A stretch of DNA of 20,680 nucleotides from DATDYB01 sp036517115 (GTDB lineage: Bacteria; Patescibacteriota; Minisyncoccia; Phycocordibacterales; PALSA-1337). Every line of letters starts with the position of its first letter. Position 1 is the stretch's first letter. Shown here one piece after another: positions 13,236 through 20,420 of this stretch. The stretch spans positions 1 to 20,680 of the forward strand of contig DATDYB010000029.1 of the NCBI GenBank assembly GCA_036517115.1, given 5' to 3'. The notes below the pieces were generated by a model. It was not told where the DNA came from. It saw only the letters and a program-made list of their open reading frames with translations, and made no database searches. The position numbers and the translations under genes were made by a program.

Positions 13236-13958
13236 CTACAAGTATTTAGGGATGCCGAGATTTTGCGATTCCATGTGGATATCCTGAAATTGTGATTCCT
13301 GGTTGACGCTGATGACCCCCTGCTTCACCAGTTCAAGCATTGCGAGGAAACTAACGATCACGTTTACTTTTTCGTGCGTTCCTATTTTGGCAAATTCTCT
13401 GAAGCTCATGTTGAGACTAGTGGTAACGCGCTTGGTTAAGCTTTCGATCATATCTTCCAGACTTATAATCTTCTTTACGATAACTTGTGGCAGTAATTCC
13501 TTTTTAGGTACGTTTGCAAGCACAGTGCGAAGAGCGACGATAATGTTCGGGAGAGTCATGCTTTGATCTGGAGAAAAAACAGGTTCACGTTTACGTACTA
13601 ACGGAGTAAAGATAATATTGTTTCCAAAACGTTCCTTCACGTGAGCACTGAGCGCTTTGATGTTTTCTAGAATCTTAAGTCGGCGTTCTAGGTCCTCCAC
13701 ATTCCCCTGTTCTTCTTCGGTGAGCACAAGGTTAGGCAGAAGAGATTTCGATTTAATAAGGAGGAGCGTTGATGCAATTAAAATAAAATTCGCACTGTCC
13801 CCGATAGGAAACTGTCCGAGGGATTTTAGGTATTCAATATAGTCGTCAGCGACATTTGCAAGCGAAATATCGTTAATATGGAGTTTTCGTTTTTCTATCA
13901 GTGAAAGGAGTAGGTCGAGTGGCCCTTCGAAAGTTTGTTGCTTTACAACGAATGACAT
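13236..13958 (-). CDS. scpA: Segregation and condensation protein A (kleisin)
   Basis: 240 aa. ScpA bridges the SMC heads and recruits ScpB for chromosome condensation. The N-terminal QTFEGPLDLLLSLIEKRKL block (about 6-24), with NDISLANVADDYIEYL and LIASTLLLIKSKSLLP after it, is diagnostic. The middle is charged and variable. The C-terminal winged helix has IVSFLAMLELVKQGVISVNQ with the usual F-L-L-E-L pattern. The start is ATG 13958. The frame runs 33 codons further but that stretch is the promoter and a palindromic repeat, not coding. A TTTACA-17-TACACT promoter ends 6 bases before the ATG. scpB follows after a 213-base structured gap and has its own promoter. Confidence 0.95.
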   Translation of the reverse strand: MSFVVKQQTFEGPLDLLLSLIEKRKLHINDISLANVADDYIEYLKSLGQFPIGDSANFILIASTLLLIKSKSLLPNLVLTEEEQGNVEDLERRLKILENIKALSAHVKERFGNNIIFTPLVRKREPVFSPDQSMTLPNIIVALRTVLANVPKKELLPQVIVKKIISLEDMIESLTKRVTTSLNMSFREFAKIGTHEKVNVIVSFLAMLELVKQGVISVNQESQFQDIHMESQNLGIPKYL

Positions 13959-13964
13959 ATGCAA

Positions 13965-13993
13965 AGTGTAAAGTGTAAAGTTAAAAGTGTAAA
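13965..13993 (-). promoter_or_regulatory. scpA: scpA promoter inside a short tandem repeat, TTTACA-N17-TACACT
   Basis: Minus-strand -35 TTTACA (13993-13988), spacer 17, -10 TACACT (13970-13965), 6 bases before ATG 13958. The block consists of near-tandem copies of TTTACAC, so alternative -10 boxes (for example one repeat upstream) overlap the chosen one. Confidence 0.62.
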
Positions 13994-13994
13994 G

Positions 13995-14028
13995 CGACAT
14001 TCTGATGTCGTCCTCGCGGATGCGAGGA
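13995..14028. repeat. Two abutting small hairpins upstream of scpA
   Basis: CGACAT-TCTG-ATGTCG (13995-14010) is followed without a gap by TCCTCGC-GGAT-GCGAGGA (14011-14028). Read through, the second encodes an LDPRIREDD-like string, a look shared with dispersed palindromic repeats in many bacterial genomes. Confidence 0.65.
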
Positions 14029-14040
14029 TCCAGTCTATCC

Positions 14041-14082
14041 AAAATAAAGCGCCCCATGTGTCAACGATGATCACAGGGGCGC
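14041..14082 (-). terminator. Rho-independent terminator of the small RNA
   Basis: Minus-strand GCGCCCC (14082-14076) pairs with GGGGCGC (14055-14049), extended by TGTG/CACA after one bulge, and is followed by TTTATTTT. Confidence 0.88.
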
Positions 14083-14220
14083 AAGGCGGCGGAGGAAACC
14101 AAACGAACGCCGCAGGGGAGGTGCCGGATTTCTCCCGGCTATCGAACTCACTCAGCCGTTGTCTGCCGTGTCTCGAATGACGACGTTGAATGCAGTTCGA
14201 AAATCAATATGCTATCCTGA
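14045..14220 (-). ncRNA. Probable stand-alone structured small RNA, about 175 nt, unknown family
   Basis: A strong promoter (14226-14254) points into a 175-base stretch with no reading frame, and a strong terminator (14041-14082) closes it; an aspS terminator lies before it and the scpA promoter after it. From 5' to 3' the predicted RNA has: a weak TCGAA/TTCGA stem (around 14200-14175); CGGCT/AGCCG competing with GCCGG/CCGGC (about 14158-14122); GGGAG/CTCCC as a further alternative; a GCGGCG/CGCCGC hairpin (about 14114-14086); and the terminator stem. C-rich CACCUCCCC (14123-14115) and UUUCCUCC (14098-14091) look like anti-Shine-Dalgarno motifs. I do not see the signatures of tmRNA, RNase P RNA, SRP RNA or any riboswitch I know. 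6S-like function cannot be excluded. Confidence 0.62.
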
Positions 14221-14225
14221 CGACA

Positions 14226-14254
14226 AGTGTATACAATGCAAAATAAAAAGTCAA
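14226..14254 (-). promoter_or_regulatory. Promoter of the small RNA, TTGACT-N17-TACACT
   Basis: Minus-strand TTGACT (14254-14249), 17-base spacer, TACACT (14231-14226). Transcription should start near 14220-14219, well before any gene, which is what marks the following stretch as an RNA gene. Confidence 0.72.
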
Positions 14255-14259
14255 GCAAG

Positions 14260-14268
14260 TTATCCACA
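14260..14268 (+). promoter_or_regulatory. Single consensus DnaA box
   Basis: TTATCCACA is an exact DnaA-box consensus, 6 bases upstream of the -35 of the small-RNA promoter. Only one is present nearby, so this is not an origin. It may be chance or a DnaA-responsive promoter site. Confidence 0.35.
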
Positions 14269-14283
14269 CCCTTCCTTTCTATT

Positions 14284-14312
14284 TAAAATATCAAGGCCTT
14301 ACCTTGATATTT
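14284..14312 (-). terminator. Terminator of aspS
   Basis: AAATATCAAGG (14286-14296) and CCTTGATATTT (14302-14312) form an 11-bp stem with a 5-base loop. On the minus strand the stem ends in TTTTAAAT. It lies 22 bases past the aspS stop. Confidence 0.8.
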
Positions 14313-14333
14313 ATTAGTTTGGTCTTCGGTCAC

Positions 14334-15677
14334 CTAATCCTTTTTGACTTCCGCGGTGAGAAGTTTGTCGATTCTGTTTAGGTCTCGAGGAAAAAGAGTC
14401 GCTTCTTTGACGTTATCAAGACCAAGCATTTTCTGTGTCAAACGCTCAAGGCCGAGGCCGAACCCCCCATGAGGAGGCAAACCAACCTTAAATGCCTGAA
14501 GATAGTAGGAGAAACGTTCTGGATCAAGACCTTTCTCTTTAATTGAAGCGATAAGTGCTTCGTGGTCGTGGATGCGCTGCGCTCCGGTGGTGATCTCCAC
14601 TCCGCGGAATAAGAGGTCAAAGCCCTTGGTGTAGGTCGGATCCTTCTCGTCGCGGTAGGTGTAAAATGGACGCTTAGCTGTCGGGAAGTGGGTAATGAAA
14701 ATAAAGTCTGAGTCTAGTTTTTCTTTTGCATAGGTGCATAGCCATCGTTCGTGTTCTGGCTCGAGATCAGGCTCGTGGGTGCAGTCCTTGCCGGTTTCTT
14801 TAGTGATGAGCGCCTGAGCTTCTCGGAGTTTCATTCTCGGGATTTCATCCGGGACCTTTGGAATATCCGCCTTCAAAAGCTTGAATTCATTTTTCATATT
14901 CGCTCTGAGCGTTTGTTCAAGGTGTTTGAGGAACCCATTTTCTATGGCCATCACGTCAGTATGGTCTTTGATAAAACCCATTTCAATATCAAGCGAAGTG
15001 TATTCGTTTAGGTGTCTTGTAGTGCTGTGTTTCTCAGCACGATAGACGTTTCCCATGGCAAACACCCTCTCGAAGATTCCCACCATGATCTGCTTGTAGA
15101 GTTGAGGGCTCTGAGCGAGATGGGCGGTGTGTTTAAAATAGGTTACATCAAAGGAATTTGCCCCACCTTCGGCATCGTCACCGATGAGCTTTGGTGCCTG
15201 GAATTCAGTAAAATCATTGCTTGTAAAAAATTCGCGGAAAGCTTTGCCTATCTGTGCCTGGACTTTAAAAATGGCCCGACTTTTTTCCGAGCGCAAAGTG
15301 AATGGTAAATTATCAAGATAGGTGTCGATGTTTGTCTCAGTATTAAGCTCAAAAGGAATTTCTTTGGCTTGGCCTAGAATCTGTAGCGAAAGCATTTCTA
15401 TCTCAACGTCCCCGTTCTGCTCGTCTTTTTTAACCATTTTTTCAGGTCGAGCATTAACTTTACCGGTTACGGCAACAACCCATTCGCTTCGTAACTTCGA
15501 TGCAACTTCGTGAGCTTCCTTATGGTTCGGGAGTGCTACCATCTGTACTTTGCCAGATCGATCGCGCAGGTCAATGAAGATAAGCTTGCCGTGATCACGA
15601 CGTACATCCACGCATCCTTTGATCAGCACCTCTTCACCCACTTTTCCTTTCAAGTCTTTAATTAATGTTCGTTCCAT
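14334..15677 (-). CDS. aspS: Aspartyl-tRNA synthetase, short archaeal-like class
   Basis: 447 aa. Class II AspRS charges tRNA-Asp. An N-terminal OB-fold anticodon domain (about 1-105, with FIDLRDRSGKVQ) leads to the catalytic core. HLAQSPQLYKQ (about 176-186), motif 2 VYRAEKHSTTRHLNEYTSLDIEM (key residues R203, E205, H211, E214) and the GGFGLGLERL motif 3 are the archaeal/eukaryotic-type forms. The ~140-residue GAD insertion of ordinary bacterial AspRS (about 590 aa) is missing. Such enzymes can be non-discriminating and also make Asp-tRNA-Asn for GatCAB, but no gat gene is in the window; the OB-fold GCVDVRRD replaces the common GWV-x-x-R-D, so specificity cannot be read off. Promoter TTGAAA-17-TAGTAT, near-leaderless. 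Confidence 0.94.
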   Translation of the reverse strand: MERTLIKDLKGKVGEEVLIKGCVDVRRDHGKLIFIDLRDRSGKVQMVALPNHKEAHEVASKLRSEWVVAVTGKVNARPEKMVKKDEQNGDVEIEMLSLQILGQAKEIPFELNTETNIDTYLDNLPFTLRSEKSRAIFKVQAQIGKAFREFFTSNDFTEFQAPKLIGDDAEGGANSFDVTYFKHTAHLAQSPQLYKQIMVGIFERVFAMGNVYRAEKHSTTRHLNEYTSLDIEMGFIKDHTDVMAIENGFLKHLEQTLRANMKNEFKLLKADIPKVPDEIPRMKLREAQALITKETGKDCTHEPDLEPEHERWLCTYAKEKLDSDFIFITHFPTAKRPFYTYRDEKDPTYTKGFDLLFRGVEITTGAQRIHDHEALIASIKEKGLDPERFSYYLQAFKVGLPPHGGFGLGLERLTQKMLGLDNVKEATLFPRDLNRIDKLLTAEVKKD

Positions 15678-15688
15678 AGATGTGTGTA

Positions 15689-15717
15689 ATACTACTACAC
15701 CTCAGGGCAATTTTCAA
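15689..15717 (-). promoter_or_regulatory. aspS: aspS promoter, TTGAAA-N17-TAGTAT
   Basis: Minus-strand -35 TTGAAA (15717-15712), spacer exactly 17, -10 TAGTAT (15694-15689). The -10 ends 11 bases before ATG 15677, so the leader is at most about 5 bases. Confidence 0.7.
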
Positions 15718-15719
15718 AA

Positions 15720-15744
15720 GAAAAACCGTCACACAAGGTGACGG
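15720..15744 (-). terminator. Rho-independent terminator of the ABC exporter gene
   Basis: Minus-strand CCGTCAC-CTTGT-GTGACGG (15744-15726), then TTTTTC. It lies 12 bases past the TAG at 15756 and directly before the aspS -35. Confidence 0.9.
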
Positions 15745-15755
15745 CTGTTGATTCA

Positions 15756-17561
15756 CTACGAAGCATTAAGAGCTTCACGTTCACATTCCACGAGCTCGCA
15801 GTAGGCTGGGCATGAACCAACGAGTTCGTTGTGCGTGCCCGCCCCGACAAGTTTTCCTTGCTCAAGGACGATGATCTTATCCGCATGTCTGATGGTGGAT
15901 AGGCGGTGAGCGATGATAAGTCCTGTTCTACCCTGAAGCGACTGCCGCATGGCCTTTTGCACCAGTGCATCATTTTTCGTATCAAGGCTGTTCGTTGCCT
16001 CATCGAAAATGAGAATTTTCGGACTCTTGGCAAGTGCCCGTGCAATCCCCACTCTTTGACGTTCTCCTCCAGAGAGTTTAACGCCATTTTCGCCGATGAG
16101 CGCTTCGAACTTCTTTTCACCGAGCCTGCTGTAGAAGCGACTGATACCTGCCTTCTCCGCTATACACTCCATTTCGAGGTCGGTGACTTTGTGCGCCTCA
16201 CCATTGAGGCTGTAGAGCATGTTGTAGCGTAGGGTTTGATCCCAGAGCTTTACTTCCTGTTCCACATAACCGATGCCCTTGCGTATGAGCTGTGGATCGA
16301 GAAGTCGTAGGTCGACGCCGTCAATGTAGATTTCTCCTTTGTCGGGGTCGTAGGCTCGGAGGAGCAGATGCATGAGGGTTGATTTGCCCGCGCCGGAATG
16401 ACCGACGACTGCACACGTTTCCCCGGGCTCGATCGTAAACGATACGTCGTGGAGCACTCCTCGAAGTTCCTCACCGTCTCCCTCATCATCATCAATTTTT
16501 TTGTAAAAGGGATATGAGAAGGAAGTGTTTCGAAACTCGATTCGTCCTTGAAACTCTTTCGGTCGAGTCGGATTTTTCGCAGTCGGCACCGCCGTCGGCA
16601 TTTCAAGCATTTCGAAATATCGATTTGCGAGCGTCTGCCAAAAGGTGAGCCGTCGCTGATACGGACCGATTTTGGTAAGTGTGCTCCAGAGCATGAGCGT
16701 CCAGCTGACTGCCGTAACGATCTGCCCGGCGGAGTACCCTTTATCGTAGACCATTACGATACACGCAATAATGGTGATTAGGAGTGAGATTGCAGAGATG
16801 GGTTCACGCAAGATGGTTGCTTTGACGTTGTACTTGACCCACATCTTCTCAGCGAAGGTGCTGTAGGCACTACATTGTGCTCCATATTCTCTAACCATGC
16901 GATCTTCCTGTGCATTGACCATGACCAGTCGCATGTTTCTCATGATCTCGGAGTAGTCCTTATCAAGTTTGCTGTCGAGCTTTCTGAATTCTCGTATCTG
17001 CCCCCGCATGTTGTGGTTGATGATGAAGCTCACTGCAATATACAGCAGAGAACTGACAAACACTACCGCAGAGATGAGGGGTGACAAATAGAACAGACCG
17101 ATCATGGTTACGAGCGCCCGGGCCGCCGCTGGCATCAGGTCGCTGAAGAGCAAGTCCATGATGTCCTGAACCGCCCGTTCACCCTTGGTGATGACACTTT
17201 GGCGGTAGCCTGAATTCTCATTTATGATCTGTCCGATTGACAGTCTGCTTATCTTCTTAAGCGTCTCAATGCATAAATATTCAGTTACCCTGAAATCAAG
17301 ATAGCGGACATGCACATAGGTGATGAGAAAGGTGAAAGCAGTCTCAAGAATTTTGGCGCCGAAGATGAGCCATGCACAATACATTACCTTCTCACGTTCA
17401 GCATGCTGTGTGAGTCCGTCGATCAATTGACCAACGAAATAAGGAGTAAGAAGGGATACTGCCTGAACCATGACAAGCACTGCGGTTAGCGATAGAAACG
17501 CGCCATGAAATGGCGTGTAGAGCTCCCACATTCGCGTGAAAGCAAGTGCTAATTTTTTCAA
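15756..17561 (-). CDS. ABC exporter, fused membrane and ATPase domains (first of a pair)
   Basis: 601 aa, a type IV (MsbA/MDR-like) half-exporter. Six helices lie in residues about 20-290, with the NBD in about 340-590. Walker A is GHSGAGKST (387-395), the Q-loop is Q435, the signature is LSGGE (496-500), Walker B is ILIFDE (516-521) with the catalytic E521, and H552 is in AHRLST. All catalytic residues are present. The insert FYKKIDDDEGDGEEL just before the NBD P-loop strand is unusually acidic. The start is TTG 17561 with AAAGG seven bases upstream. A TTGACA-17-TATCAT promoter lies ahead, its -35 on the stop of the preceding ABC gene. Substrate unknown (lipid, peptide or drug); likely pairs with its neighbour. 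Confidence 0.93.
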   Translation of the reverse strand: MKKLALAFTRMWELYTPFHGAFLSLTAVLVMVQAVSLLTPYFVGQLIDGLTQHAEREKVMYCAWLIFGAKILETAFTFLITYVHVRYLDFRVTEYLCIETLKKISRLSIGQIINENSGYRQSVITKGERAVQDIMDLLFSDLMPAAARALVTMIGLFYLSPLISAVVFVSSLLYIAVSFIINHNMRGQIREFRKLDSKLDKDYSEIMRNMRLVMVNAQEDRMVREYGAQCSAYSTFAEKMWVKYNVKATILREPISAISLLITIIACIVMVYDKGYSAGQIVTAVSWTLMLWSTLTKIGPYQRRLTFWQTLANRYFEMLEMPTAVPTAKNPTRPKEFQGRIEFRNTSFSYPFYKKIDDDEGDGEELRGVLHDVSFTIEPGETCAVVGHSGAGKSTLMHLLLRAYDPDKGEIYIDGVDLRLLDPQLIRKGIGYVEQEVKLWDQTLRYNMLYSLNGEAHKVTDLEMECIAEKAGISRFYSRLGEKKFEALIGENGVKLSGGERQRVGIARALAKSPKILIFDEATNSLDTKNDALVQKAMRQSLQGRTGLIIAHRLSTIRHADKIIVLEQGKLVGAGTHNELVGSCPAYCELVECEREALNAS

Positions 17562-17605
17562 ATAACTGCCTTTCTTTTAAGGTTTGGATTGTTGAGTCTT
17601 AAACA

Positions 17606-17634
17606 ATGATAGCATTAAAAAACAAGAGTGTCAA
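17606..17634 (-). promoter_or_regulatory. Strong promoter of the first ABC gene, TTGACA-N17-TGC-TATCAT
   Basis: Minus-strand perfect -35 TTGACA (17634-17629), spacer 17 ending in an extended TGC, and -10 TATCAT (17611-17606). The -35 overlaps the TGA stop of the upstream ABC gene. The leader is about 37 bases with AAAGG before the TTG start. Confidence 0.82.
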
Positions 17635-19406
17635 TTATGTAGTCCAATCTGAAGTTCATAGAGTCGGCGGTATTCACCGTTTGGAATTTTAATAAGCTCA
17701 TCGTGCGTTCCTGATTCGAGAATAGTCCCCTCTTTGAAAACGATAATTTTGTTTGCCTTGCGTACAGTAGAGAGACGGTGAGCGATGATAAAGGTGGTCT
17801 TCCCTTTCATTAGTTCTTCGAGTGATTCTGTGATAATCTTCTCCGATCCGGCGTCGAGTGCTGACGTCGGTTCATCAAGAATAAGGATTCTCGGATTTCG
17901 AAGTACGGCACGCGCAATTGCTACCCGTTGCTTCTGACCGACCGAGAGCTTAACTCCCCGCTCGCCCACCACCTGGTTCCATTTCTCTGGAAATTTTTCG
18001 ATAAAATCAAGAGCGTGGGCTTTACGCGCCGCCTCACGGACTTCCTCATCTGTTGCCTTAAAATTTCCATATTTAATGTTCACCAGTATCGTGTCGTTAA
18101 AAAGCACCACTTCTTGCGGCACCACAGCGATCTGCTCGCGAAGTTTCCTGAGATTGAGCGCATGAATATCGTGTTGGTCGATGCTCACCGTACCACTATT
18201 CGCAAAATGGTATCCAGAAATGAGTTCGATGGTGGTACTTTTTCCGACGCCAGACTCACCAACAAGAGCGATGATCTCTCCAGCCTTAACAGAGAAGCTG
18301 ACACTCTGAAGTACCACTTTTCCTTGTTCATAGGCGAAATCAACATTGTTAAATTCAATATCCCCTCTAATGTTCTTCGCAATTGAACCGCTTTTTTCAT
18401 AGGCTTCTGTCGGAAGTTCCAAGATTTTTTCTGTTTCTTGAATATTAACAATGCCATTCTGGATAGTCTGCCAGTTTCGTGCGATCGTGATGAAGGGACC
18501 GAACACCATAGCGGCGTAGGTGTTGAACGCAATGAGTTCACCAATCGTCATCGAGCCGCGCTGGATGTATACGACGGATATAATGAAAATAACAAGTTGT
18601 GTTATGAGAATTGTCATTCTCTGGTACAGGGTAAGACCACTCCAGAGGTTCGTGAGGCGCATCCACAAAGGCACAGCAGCTTTCATTTTGCTCGAAAGCT
18701 TGTCCATCTCATGTTTCTCCGCTGTCGCTTGTTTAATAGCGAGTGTGTTTCCTACAATGTCATACGCTTCGCCAAATACAAAGTTGAGTGCGTCCCAATA
18801 TTCTTTTTGATATACCGCCGTATGCTTGATCTTGCTTGAAAAAATGAAGATATAGATACAAACTCCTATAAGAAGAAACAGAGCGAGAAGTGGCTGAAGG
18901 TAGAATGCGATGACGAACGCGATTAGGATGCTCAATATCTGAGGACTAAGATCAATGACAATACGGCCAGCGATTGTTTCGAGCGCGTTGGCTGCAACAT
19001 TAATCTTGTTGCTTACTTCACCAATTTTGTTGGTTTTATGGAATGAAACGGGCAGGAGTAGAAGATAGCCAAAACCTTTACTCAAATAATCAAGCCAAAT
19101 AATGTTGGAGAATTTTTCACTCAGAATAGTAATTCGCCAGTCAAGCAGATAAGTAATGAGCTGAACCACTGCCCACAGAAGAAGGAGTGCAGCGTAAACT
19201 GGTATTGCGTAGGAGAGTATGAACACGGTTTCTTTGCTCGTAACCACGTCAAAAAATCTTCCCATCACGTAGGGGATAATGCCGTTTCCCACAGCAGAAA
19301 AAATACCCATGACAGAGAGTACGACGATCTCGCGGCGGTATTGAGTCATGTACTTCAAAAGTACTTTGACTCCGGTATATAAATTTTCTTTGGTGATTTT
19401 TTCCAC
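17631..19406 (-). CDS. ABC exporter, fused membrane and ATPase domains (second of a pair)
   Basis: 591 aa with the same six-helix plus NBD layout as its neighbour. Walker A is GESGVGKST (383-391), Walker B is ILILDE (507-512) with catalytic E512, and H543 is in AHRLSTV. The signature reads LSVGQ (487-491) instead of LSGGQ, a glycine-to-valine change in the residue that caps the partner's ATP. The start is GTG 19406, whose G is the last base of the trpS stop (TAGTG), so it is translationally coupled to trpS. It has no promoter of its own that I can see. The neighbouring ABC gene has the canonical signature, so in a heterodimer one ATP site would be the altered one. Confidence 0.93.
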   Translation of the reverse strand: MEKITKENLYTGVKVLLKYMTQYRREIVVLSVMGIFSAVGNGIIPYVMGRFFDVVTSKETVFILSYAIPVYAALLLLWAVVQLITYLLDWRITILSEKFSNIIWLDYLSKGFGYLLLLPVSFHKTNKIGEVSNKINVAANALETIAGRIVIDLSPQILSILIAFVIAFYLQPLLALFLLIGVCIYIFIFSSKIKHTAVYQKEYWDALNFVFGEAYDIVGNTLAIKQATAEKHEMDKLSSKMKAAVPLWMRLTNLWSGLTLYQRMTILITQLVIFIISVVYIQRGSMTIGELIAFNTYAAMVFGPFITIARNWQTIQNGIVNIQETEKILELPTEAYEKSGSIAKNIRGDIEFNNVDFAYEQGKVVLQSVSFSVKAGEIIALVGESGVGKSTTIELISGYHFANSGTVSIDQHDIHALNLRKLREQIAVVPQEVVLFNDTILVNIKYGNFKATDEEVREAARKAHALDFIEKFPEKWNQVVGERGVKLSVGQKQRVAIARAVLRNPRILILDEPTSALDAGSEKIITESLEELMKGKTTFIIAHRLSTVRKANKIIVFKEGTILESGTHDELIKIPNGEYRRLYELQIGLHN

Positions 19407-20413
19407 TAGAAATAATCAATCCTGATCGCCTCACGGACCTCTCGCATAGTTTCTTTTGCAACCTCTTGAGCTTTCTTAGTTCCCTCTTCAAGAATTTCCA
19501 TTATCTTTTTAGGATCCTTAGCCAAATTTTCACGTCTCTCTCTGATGGGTGCTAGGAGCTCATCGAGAATAGCGATAAGTCGTTTCTTGATAACTACGTC
19601 ACCTAGACCGCCTTTCTCATACTGTTGCTTAAGTTCTGCCACCTCTTCCTTTTTCGGATCAAACATATCGAGGTATGAAAACACAACGTTACCCGCAACC
19701 TTTCCAGGGTCTTGCACATGAATGTGTCCCGGGTCGGTAAACATATTCATAACTTTTTTTGAAATTTCCTCAGGAGAATCAGAAAGGTAGATTGCGTTTC
19801 CGAGAGATTTCGACATCTTAGCATTGCCATCGATACCTATGACCCGTGCATTAGGAGGAGTAACAGCTTTAATTTTCTTAAACACTTCGCCGTAGAGTGA
19901 GTTGAATTTCTGTAGAATTTCATTTGCTTGTTCGAGTACTGGAAGTTGGTCGTCGCCAACAGGCACCACATTTGCCTTAAACGTAAGAATGTCAGCAGCC
20001 TGGCTTACGGGATATGCTAGAAATCCGGCCGGAACGTCTTCTCCGTATCCTTTCTGCCTCATCTCATCTTTTACTGTAGGGTTACGCTTTAATCGCGCCA
20101 ACGTAACGAGATTGAGAAAAAGTATCGTCAGTTCAGCTATTTCCGGTACCTTTGACTGAATGAAGAATATCGTTTTGGTTGGATCGAGGCCACACGCAAG
20201 ATTGTCGAGCGCAACCTCGATCACGTTGTTGCGTACTTTCTCAGGGTTGTCGGCGTTGTCGGTGAGCGCCTGGAGATCAGCGACCATATAGTAGGATTTT
20301 GAATATTCATTTTGCAGTTTAATCCGGTTTTGAATAGAACCAACAAAGTGACCGAGGTGGAGTTTTCCCGTCGGCCGATCACCCGTCAATACAATGTCTT
20401 TTTCTTGTGACAT
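19406..20413 (-). CDS. trpS: Tryptophanyl-tRNA synthetase
   Basis: 335 aa, the normal bacterial length. Class I TrpRS charges tRNA-Trp. The HIGH-type motif is HLGH (19-22) in GDRPTGKLHLGHFVGS and the KMSKS loop is at 199-203 (AKMSKSLGN). VGDDQLPVLEQANEI is the conserved pocket region between them. The helical C-terminal anticodon domain (about 240-335) ends in LRREV-like MREVREAIRIDYF. The start is ATG 20413; the frame is open 16 codons further up, but the promoter TTGTGC-17-TATTAT ends 7 bases before 20413. Translation runs directly into the ABC exporter (TAG overlapping GTG). Confidence 0.97.
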   Translation of the reverse strand: MSQEKDIVLTGDRPTGKLHLGHFVGSIQNRIKLQNEYSKSYYMVADLQALTDNADNPEKVRNNVIEVALDNLACGLDPTKTIFFIQSKVPEIAELTILFLNLVTLARLKRNPTVKDEMRQKGYGEDVPAGFLAYPVSQAADILTFKANVVPVGDDQLPVLEQANEILQKFNSLYGEVFKKIKAVTPPNARVIGIDGNAKMSKSLGNAIYLSDSPEEISKKVMNMFTDPGHIHVQDPGKVAGNVVFSYLDMFDPKKEEVAELKQQYEKGGLGDVVIKKRLIAILDELLAPIRERRENLAKDPKKIMEILEEGTKKAQEVAKETMREVREAIRIDYF

Positions 20414-20420
20414 GCCTACT

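Noticed and set aside
13959..14057. N-terminal extension of ScpA (33 codons)
   Set aside because: It consists of the repeat promoter and palindromic repeat; ScpA normally begins close to its EGPLDLLL block.
14045..14220. tmRNA, RNase P RNA or SRP RNA
   Set aside because: The tRNA-like end and tag frame of tmRNA, the GAGGAAAGUC core of RNase P and the GGAAG/AGCAG tetraloop helix of SRP RNA are not present on either strand.
17928..18386. 152-codon plus-strand frame
   Set aside because: It is antisense to the ATPase domain of the ABC gene and has no start or promoter signals.
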